From assembly GCA_003427395.1 (NCBI GenBank), contig BFEA01000663.1:320421-345603 (forward strand): a stretch of 25,183 bases of DNA. The letters are read 5' to 3'. Under the pieces are notes generated by a model. It saw only the letters and a list, made by a program, of their open reading frames with translations, had not been told where the DNA came from and did no database searches. The position numbers and the translations under genes were made by a program. This DNA comes from Chara braunii. Lineage: Eukaryota > Streptophyta > Charophyceae > Charales > Characeae. Position 1 is the stretch's first letter. Each line of letters opens with the position of its first letter. Positions 18,435 to 25,183 of this stretch are shown here, piece by piece.

Positions 18435-19145
18435 AGTAAAGTGATGAGAGTAGACAGTGAAATGCCTCCCTTACAAGTAATGCTTTCAGGTATCTAGTGC
18501 AACAACTAAGGCATACAATTCTCTTTCATAGGTCGAGTTGACCACTTTCTCTGGCAAAAGTCTTCTGGACATAAACTCAATAGGTCTATATCCCTTACCG
18601 TCGTCTTGCTGTAGCACAACTCCAATCCCATACCGACTTGCGTCAGTCGCGACGATGAAAGGAAGAGAAGGGTCAACAATCTTTAAAACAGGGTAGTGAG
18701 TCAGAACATGCTTTAACTTTCTAAACGAGGACTTACAATCTTTGTCTTACAACCAAGGTTTTTCCTGTTTCAGTAATCTTTTCATAGGGGCAACTATCAA
18801 GGAGAAGTTTCTGACGAACTCCCTATAGTAGCTAGCAAGTCTTAGGAAATATCTTAGTTCAGTTAGAGTCTTAGGTTGTGGCCAATCTCGGATAAATGTA
18901 ATCTTATTTTCTTCAAGCCTTAGTCCTTCCTCGTTCACTATATGCCCGCCCTAAGTACAAGACTTCACGCTTAACAAAGTTAGACTTCTTCGGTTTCAGT
19001 TTGAAGTTGCCTTCGTGTAACTTTTGCAAAATCATTCGGAGATCTTTCTCGTGGTCTTCTAGTGTCTTACTATACACTGGAATGTCATCGAGATAGACTA
19101 CTATGAACTGATCAAGACACTGTCGGAACAATTCGCTCATGTCTG
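18435..19145 (-). pseudogene. Gypsy 2 RT (3' part) and RNase H
   Basis: RT motif C is intact as FIVVYLDDIPVYSKT (minus, about 19105-19060). A frameshift near 18935 leads to EENKITFIRDWPQPKTLTEL and RLASYYREFVRNFSL. RNase H is read through stops between 18746 and 18435, and includes the reverse complement of the conserved TDAS segment near 18650. Only the distal part of RT remains, so motifs A and B are absent. Confidence 0.8.
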
Positions 19146-19345
19146 TCTCCTATCGTCAGTTGTCCCTTCAACACCCTATGATCCACTCATGGGCTAGGCA
19201 GATGTTGTCTGCACTTATGTCCTCCTTGGGACCTACCGCAGCATAGGTCTGACCGGTTCTAAAAATAAATAAAATAATAGATGTTCGGTGAGTTACCTAG
19301 ACTACTAGTCAAGCAGCATCAACAACACATGCACAAACTGTACAC
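19146..19345. other. Unassigned spacer left of the foldback
   Basis: The sequence directly beyond the gypsy 2 truncation. I see no RT homology, ORF or repeat match inside the window. AAATAAATAAAATAATA at about 19262 is the only low-complexity patch. Confidence 0.4.
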
Positions 19346-19486
19346 CTGCAGTCTACTTTTATCTTGATTAGTCTGTTCAGAAGCATTGAGAAGAACTGAC
19401 TATGGTAGATTACAGTCCTACTCTAGGTTGTCTGTTAGGTGTCAGCAGTCTGTCAACCAACTAATCAAAATAAAAATCAACTACAG
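19346..19486. repeat. Foldback element, arms about 35 bp
   Basis: 19346-19380 (CTGCAGTCTACTTTTATCTT and on) pairs imperfectly with 19451-19486 (CTAATCAAAATAAAAATCAA region), with a loop of about 70 bases. A possible MITE; no clear target duplication was found. Confidence 0.5.
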
Positions 19487-19576
19487 TGAGCAGATGTATG
19501 CACAATGGGTAATATAGTGATGTACAGTTGCGTTCTCAATTGGAATCCCCTTCCCCTTTATCCAACGTACCTTTGA

Positions 19577-20030
19577 GCATCATCAAGCTGCGGTGTCTAA
19601 GGTGTGCAACCACGACCCTCCCCTGTGCCCAAGAAGTATGCTTATGACCAGCCTACCCTTTGTTTACCCTCGCGTGCAACGAGCCTTACGTCTAAATGAT
19701 CTGGCTGATCAAGAGGCAATTTAAGGACAGCCCCCGAGAGTCCTCATGAATTCTTTAACGTCGCAATCAGGACGACGATCACAGCCAGTGGACAGTTCAG
19801 ACCCCAACCAGAAATATTTATAGACGGTCTGGGAGCGTCTCCGTAGGACTGGTCAGTCCACACACCCCTTCTATCAGCGCAGCAAAGAGCCTCAATGGAC
19901 AAAGCAGCATGGCCTGTGTGTACTACTCCCATGGGTTGGCATGGTGACCGTGACCCGTGCTTCGACCAGGGCCCTTCAAAGGTACCGCCCTCTCCTGCCA
20001 GATGCGCCACCGAGAAGAATGTCGTCTCTC
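19577..20030 (+). repeat. Short repeat B, long form
   Basis: The left part (19577-19618) and right part (19988-20020) match the continuous 4740-4810 segment. The 372 bases between them are bounded by CCCTCCCCTG (19616-19625) and CCCTCTCCTG (19988-19997). The interior has no coding frame I would defend (a minus frame at 20010-19744 is unsupported). Either this copy holds an insertion or the 4.74 kb copy lost the interval by recombination between the decamers. Confidence 0.65.
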
Positions 20031-20283
20031 AAGATTGAGCGCACACGACTCCTTTCAAAAGAGAGGACACTCAAGTTGGACTCACTTCATTACGGTAAGA
20101 AGAGATTGAGAGGGTAGATAAGGAATGGGAACAACGTACCTGGAGATAGCTGCCCCCAACCACAGATTTCTCACTAATTGGGTCGACGTGCATTTCGATG
20201 ACCGGTCAATAGCCTCGGTACCACCCACAACGTAATGCAGTGCCACCTCAGCCAAAATGCCACGTCAGCATACTCTCATCATC
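20031..20283. other. Unassigned stretch with a TACCTGG motif
   Basis: No ORF of interest. It contains AACGTACCTGGAGATAGCTG near 20135, resembling the TACCTG plus ATAGCTG pair of the LTR-like blocks, so it may be an LTR fragment. Confidence 0.3.
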
Positions 20284-20459
20284 ATGCATACACCCGCGGT
20301 CGCCACAGCTCCCACGCTGTCGCCACAGCCTTCCAGCGGCCGGCCTCTCCACCTAGGCCCCGCTAATCAACCAGCGCCAAAGTATCCTTACTGCACATGA
20401 AGCATCGTCAGCGCACCAAGTAACAATGTCGTCGGTGCCAGGTAAGCGGCGATCACGAA
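20284..20459 (-). mobile_element. LTR-retrotransposon leader after the PBS, copy 2
   Basis: Inverted counterpart of 4569-4742, ending at the same ATGCAT (20284-20289). Beyond that point the two loci diverge completely. Confidence 0.6.
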
Positions 20460-20474
20460 CCAGCTCCGATACCA
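20460..20474 (-). promoter_or_regulatory. tRNA-iMet-like primer-binding site (copy 2)
   Basis: On the minus strand, TGGTATCGGAGCTGG is identical to the 15 bases at 4554-4568 and lies three bases beyond the TTACA end of the LTR. Confidence 0.75.
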
Positions 20475-20477
20475 AAT

Positions 20478-21570
20478 TGTAAGGAATATGAGTGCGAACG
20501 ATATACAAAAAACCACGTTGCGAAATCAAACAGATGTCAACGTAGTCGTATGCAAGCAGAGAGTACAAAATGCACCGAGTATCCATCCATATAGAGCAAT
20601 ACAATGAAGTAATGAGCCAATGTTCAAGCCCATAGGCCACACCAACACAATATCCATAGTCGCTCCTCTTTGTCTGGCGCTCGACGCCCAGCCTACTCTA
20701 CCCGACTATCCTACCTACAGCTGGTTCACGCAACAGGCTCACTTCGACTATCGAAGACCAATGTACATGACTGTCAACACCATCGCCGACCTCTCTCCAT
20801 GTACCAGGTACGTATCTCGTCACCCTCAATCAGACCTTGATGACTCCACAATCGCCTCTTCCATGAAGACCACTAGATCGCCCGCTGTACCCCCTGCCGC
20901 CCAGCAGCTCGGCTATGGCTGCCTGCGCCCCGCTACCCTGCAGCGCCCCTCCTCACCACTATGCACCCCGTCAGCGCCCTTGGCAGCAGCGCAGCATCAA
21001 GCGAGAGCGCAGCAGCACTTCCGCAGCTCTGGCCAGAATGCCTGGCCTGGACTGCCCTACTCCTATTGTGGAAGTGGCAGCCTCCTGGATGCTGTGTGTG
21101 GCTTGGCTGGAAGCTTCCAGTAGCTTCCGGTTGGGCCTCAGACTCTGCGCCCAGGCCCGAGACTACAGTTGAGGGCCTGAGCCCGTTACAGTTGGGCACG
21201 GCCCGAGTCTCCGGACTTGGGCTGTTTGCTGCATCTGTGCAGGGCTCTCAGGCAGCTGCGTCGGCAGTACTGCTTTTGCAAAGGCCGATAGCCTGCTTCC
21301 CAATGTATCGGCCCTGCTTTGTGTGTACGTGCCCAGGCGCAACTGTCAAGGCCTGGGCCAACTGTATGACGCAGATTTGTGAGGCTCACACGTCTACCCA
21401 ACCAACTGGCGTGCTGCGAGAGCCTGAATACCCACATATGGAAATGTCGAATTTTGCCTCTGACGAATATTCAGGCCGGCCTTCACCTAGGGCGGGCACT
21501 CGGCTTGCTGGGGGCGTCAGCCCAGATCATGTGATATCTGATAGGGGCCCTTGAGGGTTTGTTCCTCGCA
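20478..21570 (-). mobile_element. 1.1 kb LTR, copy 2 (minus orientation)
   Basis: Starts TGCGAGGAAC at 21570 and ends ATTCCTTACA at 20478 on the minus strand. It aligns over its entire length with 3451-4550. It shows the same landmarks (CGGAAGTGCTG, GCCATAGCCG, GATACGTACCTGG). The related element could be gypsy 2 (same orientation, 17553-19145), but the leader and pol are separated by unrelated repeats. ORFs within it are not credible. Confidence 0.7.
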
Positions 21571-21770
21571 ATTGCGTGGGTTCATTTTATTTTGTTTTTA
21601 GGATTCACGCATCACAAAAAATTCGATTTGCATTTCTTTTTGCTATTTCCAGCTATTCCAAAAATTCCGAAAAAAAATTTTGAATCTTGTTTTTGAAAGG
21701 CCTTCCACGATTCAGACCCCAAATTCGAGTTTCAGGGTCAGAGGCCTGGGCCAAGAAAGGCCAAGACGGT
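21571..21770. other. AT-rich spacer
   Basis: A/T-runs and no ORF or repeat homology inside the window. Nothing can be assigned. Confidence 0.4.
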
Positions 21771-22000
21771 CAGTTTCAGAAAAGTCACAGTTGGGTACCT
21801 TAGGAGTCAAGTCCAGCAGGCATCCGACAAACAATCACATCCCAGGGGTGAAAATCACGCCTCATAATGAAAAGTCATATTAGAAAGTCACATCTCACGG
21901 GCAAAAGGCACTTCCACAGGCAAAAGTCGTGTCCCAGAGGCAGGAGTCACAAACCACAGTCAAAAGCCATGTGCCATAATCGAAATGTCATGACTCACCG
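21771..22000 (+). repeat. Degenerate minisatellite of AAAAGTCACATCCCA type
   Basis: About ten diverged units of roughly 20-23 bases on the pattern (G)GCAAAAGTCACATCCCA, for example at 21779, 21884, 21903, 21922 and 21958. One further unit occurs at 22265. Units vary in length and sequence, so the array is old. Confidence 0.6.
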
Positions 22001-22295
22001 GCCCCAAGCAGCAGCACATCAATGAAAACTCGGAAAAGGTACCAGGCCCTGACATTCGAAAGCAAACAGGCCGTGGGGATGTGGTACCGGAACCAAGTCA
22101 AGCCCCAAGAGGCAGAGGCTGGCACGAGTTGAAGTTCGGTCGAAGACAATATAGTAAAAGGGCCTTTACCCGTTCAAACCCTGAATGACGAACGCAACAT
22201 AATGGGGCCCACTTGGCCAGAGTTCAATTCGTGAAAAGCAGATCAGAAGACATGTCCTCTGGGTCAAAAGTCACATCTTTTTTTTTTTTTTTTAC

Positions 22296-22502
22296 AGTTC
22301 GTCAGAACCATCTGGTTCAGGCTCCTACCATTCTGGGGAGCGACAGTCCGGTTCCTATTCCCCCGGCAAGTCAATATGTAATACATTTGGATACTCACAC
22401 ACGCTCCTCCCCATTATGGCTGAGAGGCCCGAGCGGGCGGCATTGATTGCTTCCCTGTGGAAGGATATACCCCCCCTCAACTTAAGTGAGGAACTGTGTT
22501 AA
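22296..22502 (+). pseudogene. Possible exon remnant after a strong 3' splice site
   Basis: A 16-base T-run (22278-22293) followed by ACAG resembles a 3' splice site. The frame after it is open for 68 codons to TAA (22500-22502). It begins Ser/Gly-rich (SEPSGSGSYHSGERQSGSYS) and ends with PERAALIASLWKDIPPLNLS. I do not recognise the protein. The Ser/Gly part may come from a retroelement gag or be a low-complexity coincidence. Confidence 0.25.
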
Positions 22503-22551
22503 AGGTCACAGTCGTGCCCCAGGACGAACAGTTGCAACATTCAATTGTGAG

Positions 22552-22640
22552 AGTCACGTCTGTTCGTCCAGGGGGCTGTGCAAGTCATGTCTGTTCGGGC
22601 AGTAAATGTGTCTGTTCGTGCAGTAGATGTGTCTGTTCAT
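22552..22640 (+). repeat. Short tandem repeat GTGTCTGTTCGTGCAGTAGAT
   Basis: About four units sharing GTCTGTTCG, beginning near 22552, 22585, 22607 and 22628, with spacings of 33, 22 and 21 bases. Two neighbouring units are nearly identical, so amplification is more recent than in the array at 21771. Confidence 0.7.
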
Positions 22641-22899
22641 AAAGAAGTCAAAGAGATAAGGTCCCAGTCTAGATCCAAATCAAAGAGGGAGTCCAGATGC
22701 AGTCTGGAAGTCTGAAATTCATGCCTAAGGGCCGCAGCAGCAGCAGACCCTGAGGGAAAGGTACTGGGACACATTCTGCAGTGGTCTGGGACTGGGAAAA
22801 GATCCAAGGAAGAATGATTCAGCCCTCACGAAGGCAGGCCAGCACTATAAGAGACCAAGCTAGCCTCGCAACACGACAGATTCCCATTGGCATTGATGG
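22641..22899. other. Unassigned spacer
   Basis: Purine-rich sequence with no ORF or clear repeat; GCAGCAGCAGCAGA at about 22734 is the only microrepeat. Confidence 0.4.
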
Positions 22900-23425
22900 C
22901 AGGAAGTGTTGTGGCACTTGTGCGCTAGAGTGCAGGGAAGGAGCGCAGGCTTGAAAGCTGCGCCAGGAAGGAGAAGTGCTGGGCACTGGCTAGCAGAAGA
23001 AGCCATAGCTGCACCAGCTTTGTTAGTAGTAGAAGAGTTAGTGGTAGGATATCAGTGAGTAGCATTCAGAGTAGGTTCTCGCAAGTAGGGAGTGTGCATG
23101 CATGATGAGACGAGAGAATCAGAACAGAGATCTTGAGAGAAAAGAGAGAGGGAGGACAGGTTCCTAAGTTGGATATGGTGGATCTTACCTGCTGGCACCA
23201 TACCTGTGATCTGGGGCATACGCTGGCTGAGCCAGGCCCTATGTTGGCGATTGATTGAAGGAGACTTGCGATCTGCTGGCGCTGAACTCTTGAACTCGAG
23301 ATACTCTTTATATAATGTGATTTTCATAATATGAGCTGCGCTATCTGGTTCTCACCTCATTTCGACTTGGCTTTGTGTGAAGCTTCTTTATCTGTGTGAT
23401 GCCATCTAAGCATGCGATGTGTAAC
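22900..23425 (+). mobile_element. LTR-like block, tandem copy 1
   Basis: Aligns in order with 23513-24006 through GAAGTGyTGkkGCACTTGTG, GCCATAGCTGC(A/G)CCAG, TATTCAGAGT or CATTCAGAGT, CTTACCTG, GCTGyGCTATCTGGTT and GTGTGATG or GTGTGATC. No polymerase frame is present. The landmarks also occur in the LTRs at 3451 and 16154, which suggests an LTR or LTR-derived repeat; its exact ends are unknown. Confidence 0.5.
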
Positions 23426-23512
23426 ACTCCAGCAAGCTGTGAACAGTCAGGTTCCTTGCAATAAGGACTGGCCAGCCTCCTCATTCGGCAGATTGCTCAT
23501 TCGCATGAAGTG

Positions 23513-24006
23513 TGGAAGTGCTGGTGCACTTGTGTGCTATTGTGAGGGGTGAAGCGCTGAGCCAGGGAGCTGCGCTAGTAGAGGGAGAGAGAGGGAGCAG
23601 CGATAGCTGCCCAGCGCTGGCAGAGGGAAGGCAGCCATAGCTGCGCCAGTGCTAGTAGTTAGTAGTAGACATCAGAGGGGTTAGTAGAGTTAGCAGTGGG
23701 TGTATTCAGAGTTGGTCCTTGAATAGTAGAAAGTGTGTGAGTGCATACAAGTAGGGAGAGAAGGCACAGGGAGGTAGTAGACAGAGGGAAGATTGAGAGA
23801 GGAAGAGAAAAGAGCATTGAGAGGGATACTTACCTGAGTGAAGACACTGGTTACTTGGGTTAGCGTTGTTGAGCGCTTGAGACTGGAACTCTCAATTGCT
23901 TATATGATAATTTGTTGGGATTCTAAAGCTGTGCTATCTGGTTTTCATCTCTCTGGCCACCAGTGTGAACTTCGTGTGATCTCATTCATGCATGGTGTGT
24001 GATTGT
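23513..24006 (+). mobile_element. LTR-like block, tandem copy 2
   Basis: Diverged partner of 22900-23425, separated from it by about 90 bases. It carries GATACTTACCTGAG (23825), whose ATACTTACCTG equals the first 11 bases of U1 snRNA as generally known. The upstream part is GA-rich. No ORF is credible. Confidence 0.5.
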
Positions 24007-24190
24007 GTGCGCTCAATGGTGGTGAACGGAGAGGATCATTGCATTTTTACGTTGATCTCTTTATTTTCACACATTTTGGTGGTAACGGTAACTCCGAAAT
24101 CCATTATTTCGTTGTTTTTCCGTTATTTCAAGATTCCAAATTTCTTTTTACGGAAAACCTCTCTGAAACGGTATTCACCAGTTCGCAGTA
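24007..24190. other. T-rich spacer
   Basis: Between the tandem LTR-like blocks and the tRNA-like fragments. Short open frames only, with no recognisable domain. Confidence 0.4.
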
Positions 24191-24360
24191 GCGAATGCAG
24201 ATCCCAGGGCTCGATCCCTAGTTCCCCGTCTTACCTGTGTACAATACTGATGTCAACCCGTAGATTTGAACCTGCGACCTGTAGGATCGCCAGTGGTAGG
24301 TAGACTTTCGTAGGTCACAGGGTAGGAAGGATTCGAACTGTAGACCTGTAGGGTAGGAGT
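24190..24360. repeat. tRNA T-arm-like fragments, possible SINE remnant
   Basis: Three segments resemble tRNA T-arms (B box GGTTCRANYCC): plus 24204-24221 CAGGGCTCGATCCCTAG; minus 24281-24261 CAGGTCGCAGGTTCAAATCTA; minus 24345-24327, ending CAGTTCGAATCCTTC. No complete cloverleaf and no A box were found, so none is a functional tRNA gene by eye. Short interspersed elements derived from tRNAs would explain them. Confidence 0.35.
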
Positions 24361-24370
24361 CTAGACAGTT

Positions 24371-24464
24371 CCAAGGTCGTAGCTGTAGACTGCCTGAAGA
24401 GTCAAGGTCGTAGCNGCTACTTACCTGAAAGGGCAAAGTCGTAGCTGTTACAGTACCGAAAGGC
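24371..24464 (+). repeat. Three tandem units of about 32 bp
   Basis: Units start CAAGGTCGTAGCTGTAGACT (24372), CAAGGTCGTAGCNGCTACTT (24403) and CAAAGTCGTAGCTGTTACAG (about 24433), each ending with TGAAGAG, TGAAAGG or CGAAAGG. The N at 24415 is in unit 2. Confidence 0.7.
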
Positions 24465-24689
24465 CAAAGAAGAGGTTTCTAGAACTGGCCTTTCGGAGTT
24501 AGCCTGCGTTCAGCAGAGGCAAGTGGTCAAGTGGCGGTTGTCCACCTAGCCCAGTCAGCAGTCCCAGGTAGCCCAGTCCGGTCCAGTCAAGCAAGTACCG
24601 TCTGGTACTGTGCACATCGTGGGCCAGGGGATACAGGGTAGACCAACGCAGCGCCGAAGTATAAATCAAGAGGCTGCGTCCAGCCATTC

Positions 24690-25100
24690 ATTCATTCCTG
24701 CGGATGCCATGCGGAAGCGCTGCCTCAGCAGCTTGTGCAAGGAGGTCTGCAGTGCGCCCGAAGACGAAGTGGGCAGAGAAGTGTAGTGAAGCGATAGGGT
24801 AGTGGCAGCTAGCGCTGCCATAGCTGTAGTAGTGCGTGTGTGTGTTGCGTGTGGTTACCGAGTGTTGCGTGTGGGACATCCAGGGTGATCCAAAGTGTGA
24901 ACAGTGAGTTGTCTGGGCGCTGAGTCGCCATAGCCAGTGGACGCGAACTTACCTGGAAGACATATCTCTGTGTACTGTGTGGGCGCATGCCGCCAGTTGT
25001 GTGTTGCTGTTCACGTGCATGCAAAGAGTGAATGAGTTGAGTCTGATTGCATCTCTGCCGTTCATTTTTTTTTCTGCGCAAACTCTCATGCAATGAACCC
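24690..25100 (+). mobile_element. Further LTR-like block (partial)
   Basis: Shows the same order of landmarks as the other blocks: GCGGAAGCGCTG (24710), AGCTTGTGCAAG, GCCATAGCTGTAGTAG (24818), CCATAGCC, ACTTACCTGG (24947). No ORF is credible. It runs towards the window edge, so its end is unknown. Confidence 0.35.
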
Positions 25101-25183
25101 AGATCGTGAGACAGTTGTCAACAATGCAAGTCCACAAAAATGTCCATCGGCTGATGATTACAAATCGTGACCAGACAGAATGA

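Larger units (their letters stand above)
17553..19145 (-). mobile_element. Gypsy element 2, truncated at both ends
   Basis: On the minus strand the order is RT motif C (19100) to integrase core (17553). Upstream of 19140 the RT homology stops abruptly, although the Met codon there gives an apparent start. Downstream it is cut by the 3' LTR of gypsy 3 inside the codons following NGQTKQMNR. It is related to gypsy 1 (both have VVADALS(S/R)RA(D/N)FFG at the end of RNase H) and further from gypsy 3. Several stops and frameshifts are present. Confidence 0.85.

Noticed and set aside
19744-20010. An 88-residue minus-strand protein as gag of gypsy 2
   Set aside because: It has no zinc knuckle or gag-like pattern and lies in repeat B, which is in the opposite orientation.
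20620-21554. Long plus-strand frames (167 and 197 codons) in the second LTR copy
   Set aside because: The corresponding frames are broken in the 3.45 kb copy, and the composition is explained by GC-rich repeat DNA.
21771-22640. CRISPR array
   Set aside because: The units are directly adjacent without unique spacers, diverged, and the DNA is eukaryotic.

Overview
This window is repeat-dominated eukaryotic nuclear DNA. It has no operons, no ribosome-binding sites and no intact long gene, and it contains two assembly N bases (16509 and 24415). Every recognisable coding stretch belongs to a mobile element, and all are broken by stops, frameshifts or deletions. The mix suggests a streptophyte, quite possibly a charophyte alga such as Chara: chromodomain Ty3/gypsy elements, LTRs next to an initiator-Met-tRNA-like primer site, a Penelope-like element with a GIY-YIG domain ahead of its reverse transcriptase, and a transposon-associated protein of the family I recall as DUF7869. 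The organism is an inference; no host gene is present to confirm it.

Layout. 1-360: poly-T and GTTCG/CGAAC palindromes. 379-2200: DUF7869-like pseudogene, followed by a possible intron and an unrecognised broken coding region up to about 3420. 3451-4742 (+): a 1.1 kb LTR, primer-binding site and leader. 4740-5232: a short repeat and a foldback MITE cluster. 5430-5720: an orphan integrase tail with an intact chromodomain. 6293-9835 (+): gypsy element 1 (protease, RT, deleted RNase H, integrase, chromodomain-like tail). 9880-10985: unassigned, with an LTR-like promoter/poly(A) patch. 10989-13597 (-): the Penelope-like element, with its 5' end abutting gypsy element 3. 13598-17552 (+): gypsy element 3 (RT to integrase tail, polypurine tract, 1.4 kb 3' LTR). 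Its 3' LTR sits inside the integrase of gypsy element 2 (17553-19145, -). 19146-20283: foldback and short repeats. 20284-21570 (-): an inverted second copy of the 3.45 kb LTR/leader unit. 21571-25183: minisatellites, two diverged tandem 0.5 kb LTR-like blocks, tRNA-like fragments and a further LTR-like block.

The strongest observations are these: (i) the Penelope-like element, in which the N-terminal GIY-YIG signature and RT motifs can be read through several frameshifts; (ii) a shared skeleton in otherwise different LTR-like blocks, ending in ACTTACCTG, which equals the 5' end of U1 snRNA or, on the other strand, a perfect 5' splice site; (iii) the nested gypsy 3-in-gypsy 2 insertion; (iv) two inverted LTR+PBS+leader units that stop at the same internal point. 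No clear new multi-gene system is visible; the novelty here lies in transposon structure.
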